Shown one piece after another: positions 1-8,441 of a stretch of DNA of 64,000 nt (position 1 is its first letter; each line of letters begins with the position of its first letter). Below the pieces are notes generated by a model. The model saw only the letters and a program-made list of their open reading frames with translations, ran no database searches and was not told where the DNA came from. Source of the DNA: Shewanella gaetbuli (GTDB taxonomy: Bacteria > Pseudomonadota > Gammaproteobacteria > Enterobacterales > Shewanellaceae); assembly GCF_023284065.1 (NCBI RefSeq), contig NZ_JAKIKP010000003.1, positions 372,001 through 436,000 on the forward strand. The letters are read 5' to 3'. The position numbers were made by a program, and so were the translations under genes.

Positions 1-836
1 TTTACACCGTCGTTATATCGTTTTGAACCGGATAAGTAGTCAGTGTAAGTACGTTGTAAGTCTTGTCTGAAATCAGCATAGCGTTGATAGTTTTCATCGA
101 AACCTGACATGGCTCTATCACGAACAAATTTCTCCATGATGGAGCGCTTTTTTTGTTCTAGCTCAGCCACTAGGGTGTCGTCGGCATACACTAATCCACC
201 AAATACCGACAAGAAGGTTTTTTCAACGCTAGAGTGGGGGAGTTCGGGGTTATAGTTTATGCCCTCAAACTCAATAGACTTTTCTATTAAGGCGCTACGT
301 AGTACTTGCGATAGGTAAGCTTGTTGGCGCTCAGCAGGGCTGGATGGGTTGATAATAAACTGGTCAACTAGCCACTTTTGGCCGAAAAATACCGTTGGCC
401 ATACTAGAATGGCCAATACGCAAAAACTGCCTAATGCTCTTGGAGCTGAGGTTAAAAAGCGGCCTTTTAATAGCAGGTCGGCTAACAATAGTGTTACACC
501 AATACCGCTAATGGTTCGGCCAAAAAGCTCAACGGCGTGTAGTTCATCTTCGGTGGCATTTTTACCGCCTGCCACATCGACTAACGCGGCGTTAAATATG
601 GCTTCAGGAAATAAATAAACCACTGAGCAAATAAATAAAGTGAGCATCCACCAAAAAGGTTTACCCTTGGCGATAATTAATGCGTCTTGTTGTGACTTTT
701 TTGTCGCTTTTTTAGATTTAATTTGCTGTTTTTTTTGAGTGACTTTTAACTGGCTTTCAGCCTGTGCCATTTTTTCTTGAGTCGGATTACTACTAAGTAA
801 CTCGCTTGAGAAAGGGCTGTTATTGTTATTGTTCAT
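1..836 (-). CDS. Membrane protein of unknown function (3' end outside window)
   Basis: The reading frame is open from an ATG at 834-836 to the window edge, giving at least 278 codons. The N-terminus is Asn-rich (MNNNNNSPFSSELL), followed by a Lys/Gln-rich segment of about 25 residues. Two hydrophobic segments follow: FWWMLTLFICSVVYLF and a stretch around LGSFCVLAILVWPTVFF, with a moderately hydrophobic segment between them. The rest is polar and probably cytoplasmic or periplasmic. The ATG overlaps the last 11 bases of the upstream glycerophosphodiesterase-like gene (CATGAACAATAA), so the two are probably translationally coupled. I do not recognise the family. The gene is real by its unbroken frame, its coupling and its normal membrane-protein composition; function is unknown. 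Confidence 0.75.
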   Translation of the reverse strand, partial: MNNNNNSPFSSELLSSNPTQEKMAQAESQLKVTQKKQQIKSKKATKKSQQDALIIAKGKPFWWMLTLFICSVVYLFPEAIFNAALVDVAGGKNATEDELHAVELFGRTISGIGVTLLLADLLLKGRFLTSAPRALGSFCVLAILVWPTVFFGQKWLVDQFIINPSSPAERQQAYLSQVLRSALIEKSIEFEGINYNPELPHSSVEKTFLSVFGGLVYADDTLVAELEQKKRSIMEKFVRDRAMSGFDENYQRYADFRQDLQRTYTDYLSGSKRYNDGV

Positions 837-2319
837 GCTGTTTCGTCGGTAAAGTAATGATGATAGTGTCGCCGGTGTTGCGGTCTATTTTTTCATCAAC
901 AATGGTCGGGAAGCTAAAGGGTGCTTCAGTTGGCGCGGTTTGAGTTTCTTGGCTTGTCTTTTTAGTTGCCACTTGGTTTTTTGCGGGAGCAGAGGGGGCA
1001 TTGATCGCCTTTAACTGGCCATCTAAGGTTAAATACATCCCTTCTTGGCGATAACCCTGCATTTGATCAAACAGATCAAAATTGGCATCAATGGGTAGCG
1101 ATGAAATATAACGGCCTATGTCAGAGGTCGCAATGTGGCGTCCCGCTGGTTTAGCAGCTTTAAATAACTGCTGGCAAATGGCAAACGGTGTGGCGTCAAC
1201 AATCACACCATTGGGAAGATGAGAGAGCGATAACCGCAACAGTTGTTGCTGGTGGTATGGGCTGCCATTAATGGTGTAGGTATAGACTTTCATGCCAAGT
1301 TTGTTAGCCCGGCTTTTTACCGCAGGAGATTGCATATAACTGCGAATATCTAGATGTAACCCAGAATGTAAGCCTAATTTACGTTGAATGTTAACAAGCG
1401 AGGAATGGCTGGTGTAATCCTTATAACGGCTACGATATCGCTTGGTGCCGTACTGGCTACCTCGGTCAAAGTTGCGTTGGTTATCAAGGTAGTAATTGTC
1501 GTTTTTTACGCCATTTTTCATATTCGCCACCATAATATCAACACTGGTGGGATGCGCTTTTTGCACGAAACCTAAATACACAATGGGGTTAATGCCCCGC
1601 AGTTTTGTAAGTGTGTCCATTTCAGAAGAAGAATAATAATACCGTCCAAGCCCAACGGTTTCTCTAAGCATGTTATCAAGCTGAGCTAGTTGAGCTCCAT
1701 TGGCTTTGGCTTTTACTTCTACATTGAGTTGCTGCTCACCTTGGCGGTAATAAGCAAAGGTTTGAAACGCTTCTAATGCAGTAATGGGCCTAACGTTCAC
1801 TAAATCATTGGTCGACTTATCACGCAGTTTGAGTTGTTTGTATTGCGATAGGTTCATGCGATCAAGCTCGAACTTTTTGCCGGTATAGTGCACCGTTGCT
1901 CGGCCTGTTTCTTCATCATGATGGTTTACCCAAGTGCCGTCACCTAGCAACATAACGTCAATTTCTACACTGTTGAAGTTGTCTACCAACGCACTGGCAA
2001 TTGCCATTTGGCCGCTTTCTGGTTCACGGTAATCGCCACGGTGGGCAGAAATGTCTAAATCGCATTGGTTAACAGATAGCATCTTAATTTCGCCGTTGAA
2101 ATCCAGATATAAATTTCTGTCGGCTAAGCTGAGCTGGGTGTCAACGATATCTGTGCCGGTAAATCGGCTATCAAGCGGAAAATGCATTAATGCTGCAGGA
2201 ATAGTAATAGCGGGTTTTTGAGCTGACGTTTCTGGTGTAGAAGAACAGGCTGAAAGCCCCAAAAGAATAACAAGAACACAATAAAGTTTATTGGCTCTTT
2301 TGGGTAAAATAGCAAACAT
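826..2319 (-). CDS. Glycerophosphodiester phosphodiesterase-like lipoprotein
   Basis: This 497-residue protein starts with a lipoprotein signal: a basic N-region, a hydrophobic core and the lipobox LSAC with Cys25. It is therefore probably anchored to a membrane on the periplasmic side. Around residues 90-130 it has features of the GDPD TIM-barrel family: an AHRGDYREPESG segment carrying the His-Arg motif, then VEIDVML and HHDEETGR, which supply the usual Glu/Asp metal ligands and second His. The barrel seems to end near VIVDATPFAICQQLF. A Ser/Thr/Ala-rich tail of about 110 residues follows. Such enzymes hydrolyse glycerophosphodiesters to glycerol-3-phosphate and an alcohol; the exact substrate cannot be read. 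It is first in a pair with the downstream membrane protein gene, which it overlaps by 11 bases. Confidence 0.8.
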   Translation of the reverse strand: MFAILPKRANKLYCVLVILLGLSACSSTPETSAQKPAITIPAALMHFPLDSRFTGTDIVDTQLSLADRNLYLDFNGEIKMLSVNQCDLDISAHRGDYREPESGQMAIASALVDNFNSVEIDVMLLGDGTWVNHHDEETGRATVHYTGKKFELDRMNLSQYKQLKLRDKSTNDLVNVRPITALEAFQTFAYYRQGEQQLNVEVKAKANGAQLAQLDNMLRETVGLGRYYYSSSEMDTLTKLRGINPIVYLGFVQKAHPTSVDIMVANMKNGVKNDNYYLDNQRNFDRGSQYGTKRYRSRYKDYTSHSSLVNIQRKLGLHSGLHLDIRSYMQSPAVKSRANKLGMKVYTYTINGSPYHQQQLLRLSLSHLPNGVIVDATPFAICQQLFKAAKPAGRHIATSDIGRYISSLPIDANFDLFDQMQGYRQEGMYLTLDGQLKAINAPSAPAKNQVATKKTSQETQTAPTEAPFSFPTIVDEKIDRNTGDTIIITLPTKQHEQ

Positions 2320-2527
2320 GATAAATTAGTAACTTATTATAATTCATGGTGTTATACCAGAAATATAACCTATCTAACAATGCTGTTGTGGGTGTGGATT
2401 CAAATATTACCTTGCGTTAATAGTTTATTAACTTTTTGGTTTAATTTGTGTAAGGGTGTATCGCGTTTTTGGGTTAAAGGTTTTAAAAGATAAGGACTAT
2501 AGAGGGGAAGGGTGTTACTTAAATTAG

Positions 2528-2714
2528 GATGCTCCCCAAGGTACCGTGACCGGTGTAAGCCCTTGAACCGTAGGTTCAAGGCGGGTAAATGTTCATCTCC
2601 TAAGGCTTCTCGGTACAAGCCGAGCATGCTCAATGTCAATGAAAACATTCACCCTGGGTTTGTAAATATCGGCACAGGGACATTACCAGCGCACGCATAC
2701 CACAGGGAGCAAAA
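2528..2714 (-). ncRNA. ssrS: 6S RNA
   Basis: The minus strand contains the hallmark 6S segments in the right order: CCGATATTT, GAGCATGCTCGG, CCGAGAAGCCTTA, ACATTTACC, CCTTGAACC and GGTTCAAGGG. The ends pair with each other (TGCTCCC near 2711 with GGGGAGCA near 2530), giving the long rod with a central bubble. 6S RNA binds the sigma-70 RNA polymerase holoenzyme in stationary phase by mimicking an open promoter. Its position just downstream of zapA on the same strand matches E. coli and many gammaproteobacteria. The ends are estimated from the terminal pairing to within a few bases. The fau (ygfA) gene that usually follows is not here; the next gene is the lipoprotein. Confidence 0.93.
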
Positions 2715-2752
2715 CAGGGTAAAACCGCTACAGCAGTTTTACAAAAACAATG

Positions 2753-3061
2753 TTAGTCGTCCTTGGTGCTTCGTTCAATCAACGAATTTTCTAATGTTGC
2801 TTGCAACAATGAGATTCGCTCGTCCATTTGCGACATATACTGTTGATTTTTTTGTTTTTCTTCAATCAACAAATTACCAATATTTAGCGCGGCCATAATG
2901 GCTAATTCTTCACGGCTTAAATTATTGGTACGGGTTTTTAGATTAGTGAGTTGTGACTCAACTTCATTGGCGACGGTGCGTAACGTATCCTCGCGTCCTT
3001 TTGGACATGCGATAGAGTAAGTGCGCCCTAAAAGGGTGATCTCAACAGCGCTGGTACTCAT
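2753..3061 (-). CDS. zapA: Cell division protein ZapA
   Basis: This 102-residue protein has the ZapA layout: an N-terminal head beginning SAVEITLLGRTYSIACP, then a long amphipathic coiled coil (about residues 60-95) rich in Glu, Gln and Leu. ZapA binds and bundles FtsZ filaments at midcell. It is divergent from ygfB across a gap of about 215 bases, and the 6S RNA gene follows directly, a synteny conserved in E. coli. Length and start match the family. Confidence 0.93.
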   Translation of the reverse strand: MSTSAVEITLLGRTYSIACPKGREDTLRTVANEVESQLTNLKTRTNNLSREELAIMAALNIGNLLIEEKQKNQQYMSQMDERISLLQATLENSLIERSTKDD

Positions 3062-3276
3062 AAGTTCGCAACGAAATCCTTCTAAAAAGCCAGTATTGGT
3101 AAAGCCGAACTATATAGCGCAAAATTTAAAAGAGCAAGGCAAGCACGCGCCTTTTTCACTATTTGCTGGATGTCTGAGCAAATTGCCCATTAATCTCACA
3201 ACTATCAGCCAAGTATTTGGCGCAAATAGCGAACTCTGCTAGCATTGTGTCAGTTATCGCCCTTTAGGAAAGTATC

Positions 3277-3861
3277 ATGGCAACTCCACCTTCATTATGT
3301 ATAGAAAACCTTAAAAAAGCCCTAGATGCGGCTGAGATTGGCCAGCATCCCGTTGAAGTTCATGGTGCTTTAGTTGGGTTAATTTGTGGCGGTGTTGATC
3401 AGCAAAATCAAACTTGGGTAGGCCCATTAATCGACCTGATGAATGACGGCCAACCGCTTGAGCCCAAGCTTCTACAACTTATTACTGATTTATATCAAGA
3501 CACGGTAACCAGATTGGCCGATTTTGAATTTGGCTTCACGTTATTGTTGCCAGAGGAAGAAGTGTCTCTATCGCACCGCGTTGAAGCGTTATCGTTATGG
3601 ACGCAAAGCTTTTTAACTGCCATTGCTATTATTCAACCTAAGTTGAACCAAGCTTCTGCAGACGTAAAAGAAGTGATTAAAGATTTAGCTGAAATTGCTC
3701 AGGTTGAATTTGATGTGGCTGAAGATGAAGAATCAGAAACGGCTTACACTGAGCTGCAAGAGTTTGTCAAAATGTCTGCCATTTTATGTTATTCAGAATT
3801 CGGCCCAGAGCCTGAAATGGATAACACCGAAAACAGCGAAGACAGTAAAACAATTCATTAG
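3277..3861 (+). CDS. ygfB: UPF0149 family protein (YgfB-like)
   Basis: This 194-residue acidic protein belongs to the YgfB/UPF0149 family. It shows the characteristic EVHGALVGLICGG motif near residues 28-40, the LSLWTQSFLTAI segment near residue 110 and a C-terminal acidic run. A good ribosome-binding site (AGGAAAG) precedes the ATG. The family's cellular role is poorly defined; in Pseudomonas a YgfB homologue influences ampDh3 and beta-lactam tolerance. It heads a run of plus-strand genes with ubiH and ubiI. In E. coli pepP lies between ygfB and ubiH; here only 58 bases separate them, so pepP is not at this locus. Confidence 0.9.
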   Translation: MATPPSLCIENLKKALDAAEIGQHPVEVHGALVGLICGGVDQQNQTWVGPLIDLMNDGQPLEPKLLQLITDLYQDTVTRLADFEFGFTLLLPEEEVSLSHRVEALSLWTQSFLTAIAIIQPKLNQASADVKEVIKDLAEIAQVEFDVAEDEESETAYTELQEFVKMSAILCYSEFGPEPEMDNTENSEDSKTIH

Positions 3862-3919
3862 CCGTGCGATTAGTTAATCGTATTTTACAGGCATAACCCT
3901 CTTACACTGAGTCGTAACA

Positions 3920-5176
3920 ATGAGCGGAACCTCTCCTAGCCAAGAATTTGATATTGTTATTGTGGGCGGCGCTATGGCCGGTGCCACGCTAGCTTTAGGG
4001 CTAGCCAACTTAAACCATAGCTTATCTAAGCCGCTTTCTATTGCGGTGATTGAAGCGCATCAGGCAGATGATAGCCACCCGGGGTTTGATGCTCGCTCAA
4101 TTGCTATTGCTCATGGGTCTATTTTCGCCTTAACGCAATTAGGCATATGGCCAGCGTTAAAGCATTTAGGGACACCCATTAACGATATTCACGTGTCTGA
4201 CAGAGGCCACTTTGGCATGACAGAGCTTAATGCCAAACCTTTAGGGTTAGATGCATTAGGACAGGTTGTCGAATTAGCCAAAGTCGGCTCGGTGTTATTT
4301 GAGGAGCTTCAACAAGCTAATATTAAGTTATTTTGTCCGGCTAAATTAAACCAATTATTGCCTAAAACTGACGCCCATTATTTAACCCTAGATGATGGCA
4401 CAACCATTTCCGCCAAGTTATTGGTGGCCGCCGACGGTGCTAATTCCGTGGTAAGGCAGCAACTTAACCAAACTGCAGAGCAAATTGATTTTGGCCAAAG
4501 TGCCATTGTCGCAAATGTTGAAACCGCCAAACCTCACCACAATTGGGCTTACGAACGCTTTACTGAAACCGGGCCTTTAGCTTTATTGCCTATGAGCCAT
4601 GTTAATGGTCAAGCCTCAGAGGCGTCGGCTAGGATGTCTTTAGTATGGGCGCTTGCCCCTGAGCAAGCTGCACATTTAGCCCAAGTTAGCGATGCTGAGT
4701 TTTTACAACAATTGCAAAATGCCTTTGGTTATCGGGTTGGGCAATTTACTCAAGTAGGTAAGCGAGTGACTTACCCATTAACCTTAACCACCATGCCTAG
4801 ACCCATTTATCACCGTTGTGTGTTTGTTGGTAATGCCGCGCAAACACTTCACCCTATTGCAGGGCAGGGCTTTAACTTAGGCTTACGTGACGTGGTGGGT
4901 TTAATTGAGGTGATTAAAGCTGCGCTGCAAAGTGGTTTATCTTCAGTGGCTGAACAGTCAACATTTGATGTGGGCAGCTCGGCTATTGTGCATCAATATC
5001 TTGCCGCAAGGCAGCAAGACCGAGATAGCACCATTAGCAATATTGAATTTTTAGTGCGCGGTTTTTCGAATCAATATTGGCCGTTAGTAGCAGGGCGCTC
5101 AGTAGGGCTTAGATTATTGTCTTGGTTGCCGCCACTTAAACGCCCCGTGGCTGAAATCGCCATGGGTTGGCGCTAG
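3920..5176 (+). CDS. ubiH: 2-octaprenyl-6-methoxyphenol hydroxylase UbiH
   Basis: This 418-residue flavoprotein monooxygenase carries the N-terminal FAD-binding Rossmann motif (IVIVGGAMAGATLALGLA, residues about 12-29), the DGANSVVR motif near residue 175 and the second FAD motif GNAAQTLHPIAGQGFNLG near residue 304. It is a class A hydroxylase of ubiquinone synthesis; UbiH adds the C1 hydroxyl, with NAD(P)H and O2 as co-substrates, in the cytosolic Ubi complex. The assignment of UbiH rather than UbiI rests on gene order and the N-terminal sequence. It lies 29 bases before ubiI and is probably cotranscribed with it. The start has only a weak ribosome-binding site. Confidence 0.88.
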   Translation: MSGTSPSQEFDIVIVGGAMAGATLALGLANLNHSLSKPLSIAVIEAHQADDSHPGFDARSIAIAHGSIFALTQLGIWPALKHLGTPINDIHVSDRGHFGMTELNAKPLGLDALGQVVELAKVGSVLFEELQQANIKLFCPAKLNQLLPKTDAHYLTLDDGTTISAKLLVAADGANSVVRQQLNQTAEQIDFGQSAIVANVETAKPHHNWAYERFTETGPLALLPMSHVNGQASEASARMSLVWALAPEQAAHLAQVSDAEFLQQLQNAFGYRVGQFTQVGKRVTYPLTLTTMPRPIYHRCVFVGNAAQTLHPIAGQGFNLGLRDVVGLIEVIKAALQSGLSSVAEQSTFDVGSSAIVHQYLAARQQDRDSTISNIEFLVRGFSNQYWPLVAGRSVGLRLLSWLPPLKRPVAEIAMGWR

Positions 5177-5205
5177 TTAATTTTTCCTATTAAAAGGACG
5201 CTGTT

Positions 5206-6432
5206 ATGTATACCACCCAAACCTTTGATGTAGCCATTGTTGGTGGCGGTATGGTCGGGTTAGCCACAGCAATTGGTCTTGCTGAGGCCGATTTAAATGT
5301 TGTTGTTATTGACGCAGGTGAAGCCAGTGAACCCACCGGAGAGCCTAAGCTACGTGTCAGCGCAATTAATAAAGCCAGTCAGCAGTTATTAACTCATCTT
5401 GGTGCATGGCAATACATTCCTAATGCACGCATTAGCCCATATCAAAAAATGAAGGTATGGGACAAAGACGGCATGGGTAAGATTGAGTTTGATGCCCACG
5501 GCATAGGTGAAAACCATTTAGGTGCCATTATTGAAAACCAAGCCATTAGCTTTGCCCTAGCCAAGCGTGCCAGTGAGCTGGCCAATATTACTCACCTGCA
5601 ACAACAAACCCTACAGCGTGTTGCTTTTGGCGAGCGTGAAGCTTGGCTTACTTTAGATAATGGCGACAATATGTCAGCCGCATTAGTAATAGGTGCAGAC
5701 GGTGCAAACTCTTGGGTGCGCCAACAATGTCAAATTCCACTGACCTTTTGGGACTACGGCCACCACGCCATTGTAGCCACCATTCGTACCGAGCAGCCCC
5801 ACGATGACAAGGCGCGTCAGGTGTTTTTGCCTGATGGCCCATTGGCAATTTTGCCATTATATGAAGACAACTTATGCTCCATTGTTTGGTCGACTTCACC
5901 TGAAGAAGCGCAGCGTTTAAATGCCCTAGATGGCACCACTTTTGGCCATGCACTAACCGCGGCTTTAGACAGCAGGCTTGGAGTATGTGAGCTAGTAAGT
6001 GAGCGTCAGGCTTTTCCACTGCGTATGCGATACGCGCGACACTTTGCGCGCCATCGTGTGGTGTTAGCAGGCGATGCCGCCCATACCATTCACCCGTTAG
6101 CAGGCCAAGGCGTTAACCTCGGCTTTTTAGATGCAGCCAGTATTATTGAAACGGTTGTTGAGCTTCATGAACAGGGTAAAGATATTGGAGAATATAGCCA
6201 TTTACGCAGTTTAGAGCGTTGGCGAAAAGCCGATGCAATGGAAATGATTGCCACTATGGAAGGGTTTAAAAGATTGTTTGCTGGACGCAATCCACTTAAA
6301 AAAGCCATCAGAGACATAGGATTAAGCCTAGTTGATAATGTTGCTGGACTAAAAACAGTGTTCATGAAACAAGCCATGGGCAATAAATCAACATTACCTA
6401 AACTGTGCCGTGAGCCGAATTCACCTTCTTAG
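5206..6432 (+). CDS. ubiI: 2-octaprenylphenol hydroxylase UbiI (VisC)
   Basis: This 408-residue paralogue of the preceding gene has FAD motifs AIVGGGMVGLATAIGLA near residue 10, GADGANSWVR near residue 165 and GDAAHTIHPLAGQGVNLG near residue 289. UbiI performs C5 hydroxylation in ubiquinone synthesis. AAAAGGA lies 7 bases upstream of the ATG, a strong ribosome-binding site. The ubiH-ubiI pairing is standard in gammaproteobacteria. Two hairpin-forming inverted repeats follow the stop (about 6439-6459 and 6492-6512) but neither has a T-run, so the transcript end is unclear. Confidence 0.88.
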   Translation: MYTTQTFDVAIVGGGMVGLATAIGLAEADLNVVVIDAGEASEPTGEPKLRVSAINKASQQLLTHLGAWQYIPNARISPYQKMKVWDKDGMGKIEFDAHGIGENHLGAIIENQAISFALAKRASELANITHLQQQTLQRVAFGEREAWLTLDNGDNMSAALVIGADGANSWVRQQCQIPLTFWDYGHHAIVATIRTEQPHDDKARQVFLPDGPLAILPLYEDNLCSIVWSTSPEEAQRLNALDGTTFGHALTAALDSRLGVCELVSERQAFPLRMRYARHFARHRVVLAGDAAHTIHPLAGQGVNLGFLDAASIIETVVELHEQGKDIGEYSHLRSLERWRKADAMEMIATMEGFKRLFAGRNPLKKAIRDIGLSLVDNVAGLKTVFMKQAMGNKSTLPKLCREPNSPS

Positions 6433-6491
6433 TTTATAAAAACGCTTGTATATCAGGCGTTCAAGCTTGGTTAAGGTTTGTTATTCAAACA

Positions 6492-6512
6492 GGCTGTAAA
6501 TTTGTTACAGCC
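6492..6512. repeat. Inverted repeat upstream of gcvT
   Basis: GGCTGTAA and TTACAGCC form a perfect 8-bp inverted repeat around a 5-base loop. There is no T-run afterwards, so it may be an operator or a weak transcript-end hairpin for ubiI. It lies about 75 bases upstream of the putative gcvT -10 box. Confidence 0.4.
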
Positions 6513-6517
6513 TTCAC

Positions 6518-6550
6518 ATTAGTAAATCTAATGCATTGTTGTCAGATTAG
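6518..6550. promoter_or_regulatory. Possible GcvA operator cluster
   Basis: Three copies of CTAAT or its complement ATTAG fall within 33 bases, at 6518-6522, 6528-6532 and 6546-6550. The first two form an inverted pair around TAAAT. In E. coli GcvA, the LysR-type glycine-cleavage regulator, binds sites containing CTAAT upstream of gcvT. The placement upstream of the putative promoter fits activation. The motif is short and AT-rich, so chance remains possible. Confidence 0.4.
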
Positions 6551-6559
6551 AAAAATTTT

Positions 6560-6590
6560 TTGTATACAATCTCACTCTGCCGAGTATAAT
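6560..6590 (+). promoter_or_regulatory. Putative sigma-70 promoter of gcvTH
   Basis: A perfect -10 hexamer TATAAT lies at 6585-6590. The best -35 candidate is TTGTAT at 6560-6565, with a long spacer of 19 bases, which is typical of activator-dependent promoters. The gcvT ATG is about 70 bases downstream. Confidence 0.45.
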
Positions 6591-6660
6591 TTTCGCCGCA
6601 TTTTATCAAATACCTAGGTTATGTTTTTTAACGTAACACTACCCACAATAAGGGATAAGA

Positions 6661-7755
6661 ATGGCTAGCAAAACGGTACTCTTCAACAAGCATTTAGAAT
6701 CAAACGCCAAAATGGTGGACTTTCACGGTTGGGATATGCCAATCAACTATGGTTCGCAAATAGAAGAACATCACGCTGTTCGTCAAGATGCCGGTATGTT
6801 TGACGTGTCACACATGACGGTAGTTGACGTAACAGGTCAAGACGCTTGCGCATTTTTACGTAAACTTTTAGCTAACGATGTCGCAAAACTTAAAGTACCG
6901 GGCAAAGCCTTATACGGCGGAATGTTAGATGACAACGCCGGTATTATTGACGACCTTATTACTTACTACTTAACCGACACCCATTATCGTGTAGTGGTTA
7001 ACTCTGCCACCCGTGAAAAAGACTTAGCCTGGATCAACAAGCAAGCCGCTTCATTTGAGGTAGCCATTACTGAGCGCCCAGAACTCGCCATGATTGCTGT
7101 GCAAGGCCCAAATGCAAAAGCCAAAGCAGCTAGCGTATTTAATGCTGAGCAAAACGCCGCAGTAGAAGGCATGAAGCCTTTCTTTGGTGTTCAGGCTGGC
7201 AGCTTATTTATTGCTACCACAGGTTACACTGGCGAAGCTGGTTATGAAATTATTGTGCCAGAAGCCGAAGCTGAGGCTTTATGGCAAGCATTATTAGATG
7301 CAGGTGTGCGCCCATGTGGTTTAGGGGCTCGTGATACGTTACGTTTAGAAGCCGGTATGAACCTATATGGTTTAGACATGGACGAAACCATTAACCCATT
7401 AGCGGCAAACATGGGTTGGACAGTCGCATGGGAGCCTGAAGACCGTGACTTTATTGGCCGCGCAGCACTCACCAAATTAAAAGCCGAAGGGACTGATAAA
7501 TTAGTCGGTTTGGTGATGGAACAAAAAGGCGTTTTGCGTCATGATATGCCAGTGTTTTTCACTGATGAAAACGGTGTAGAGCACCAAGGCGCTATCACCA
7601 GCGGTACTTTCTCGCCAACTTTAGGTTATTCTATTGCTATGGCTCGTGTACCTAATGGTGTAGGCGACACCGCGGAAGTAGAAATGCGTAAAAAACGTGT
7701 TGCGGTTAAAGTCATTGCCCCAAGCTTTGTACGTAATGGCAAGCAAGCCTTTTAA
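6661..7755 (+). CDS. gcvT: Glycine cleavage system T protein (aminomethyltransferase)
   Basis: This 364-residue protein is a full-length GcvT. It transfers the methylene group from the aminomethyl-lipoyl H protein to tetrahydrofolate, releasing ammonia, in the cytosol. Family signatures include [12 protein letters not shown] (residues about 21-32), MFDVSHM near residue 46, [11 protein letters not shown] near residue 188, [14 protein letters not shown] near residue 220 and a C-terminal barrel ending [15 protein letters not shown] precedes the ATG at good spacing. It is the first gene of the gcvT-gcvH-gcvP cluster, with a 58-base gap before gcvH. Confidence 0.96.
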   Translation: MASKTVLFNKHLESNAKMVDFHGWDMPINYGSQIEEHHAVRQDAGMFDVSHMTVVDVTGQDACAFLRKLLANDVAKLKVPGKALYGGMLDDNAGIIDDLITYYLTDTHYRVVVNSATREKDLAWINKQAASFEVAITERPELAMIAVQGPNAKAKAASVFNAEQNAAVEGMKPFFGVQAGSLFIATTGYTGEAGYEIIVPEAEAEALWQALLDAGVRPCGLGARDTLRLEAGMNLYGLDMDETINPLAANMGWTVAWEPEDRDFIGRAALTKLKAEGTDKLVGLVMEQKGVLRHDMPVFFTDENGVEHQGAITSGTFSPTLGYSIAMARVPNGVGDTAEVEMRKKRVAVKVIAPSFVRNGKQAF

Positions 7756-7813
7756 GAAATACCCATAAAAATTATTGATTAAGCTTTAAAGTACCAAATA
7801 AAGGATAACGACA

Positions 7814-8203
7814 ATGAGCAACATTCCAGCAGATTTGAAATACGCTTCTTCACACGAGTGGATCCGTTTAGAAACTGACGGCAGCTACACTGTAGGTATT
7901 ACAGAGCATGCACAAGAGCTTTTAGGCGACATGGTATTCGTTGAATTACCAGAAGTAGGTGACACGGTAACCGCTGGTGAAGATTGTGCAGTTGCAGAAT
8001 CTGTAAAAGCGGCATCTGACATCTACGCACCAATTTCTGGTGAAGTGGTTGCTGTTAATGAAGCATTAGAAGACTCGCCAGAATTAGTTAACAGCGATGC
8101 TTATGGCGATGGCTGGTTCTTCCGTGTTATTCCATCTGACGCATCAGAAGCAGACAGCTTATTAGATGCTGAAGGCTATCAAGAAGTTATCGACGAAGAG
8201 TAA
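7814..8203 (+). CDS. gcvH: Glycine cleavage system H protein
   Basis: This 129-residue lipoyl carrier shuttles the aminomethyl group between the P, T and L proteins. The lipoylation motif [15 protein letters not shown] places the modified lysine at residue 65. The flanking family pattern (SSHEWIRLE at the N-terminus, [10 protein letters not shown] near residue 107) is intact. AAAGGAT lies 8 bases before the ATG. It is followed by a strong intrinsic terminator, which would set GcvTH levels apart from GcvP. Confidence 0.96.
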   Translation: MSNIPADLKYASSHEWIRLETDGSYTVGITEHAQELLGDMVFVELPEVGDTVTAGEDCAVAESVKAASDIYAPISGEVVAVNEALEDSPELVNSDAYGDGWFFRVIPSDASEADSLLDAEGYQEVIDEE

Positions 8204-8219
8204 TTTTTGTCGACACTGA

Positions 8220-8245
8220 GAAGCTCCCTCGGGAGCTTCTTTGTT
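8220..8245 (+). terminator. Intrinsic terminator or attenuator between gcvH and gcvP
   Basis: GAAGCTCCC pairs perfectly with GGGAGCTTC around a 2-base TC centre (effective loop slightly larger), followed by TTTGTT. It lies just 16 bases after the gcvH stop and inside the gcv cluster, so gcvP either depends on readthrough or has its own promoter in the 200 bases before 8442. Confidence 0.75.
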
Positions 8246-8441
8246 ATGTGTAGCTAAAAGCTTTACGTTGGTGACAACAGCAAAATAAATACCTTAAATG
8301 AATAAGCACAATACCACATGATTTGTGACCTTATTGATTAGCGTCAACGTACTATTCTTCGCCGCACATTTTTATTTGTTATTCATACCCAGTACCTGTG
8401 CCCTACAGCTCATTACTGACACATTTGGAACAAGGTTTATC

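Noticed and set aside
2400..2898. Open frames on both strands between the lipoprotein gene and zapA
   Set aside because: They overlap the 6S RNA gene, lack ribosome-binding sites and have no protein-like composition; the 6S structure explains the sequence.
6433..6660. Glycine riboswitch before gcvT
   Set aside because: The leader lacks the paired-aptamer core and is only 228 bases with a promoter inside; nothing matches the conserved GGAGAG-type elements.
8325..8441. Longer start for gcvP at 8325
   Set aside because: It adds 39 hydrophobic residues unlike any P protein; the ATG at 8442 has a ribosome-binding site and the normal N-terminus.
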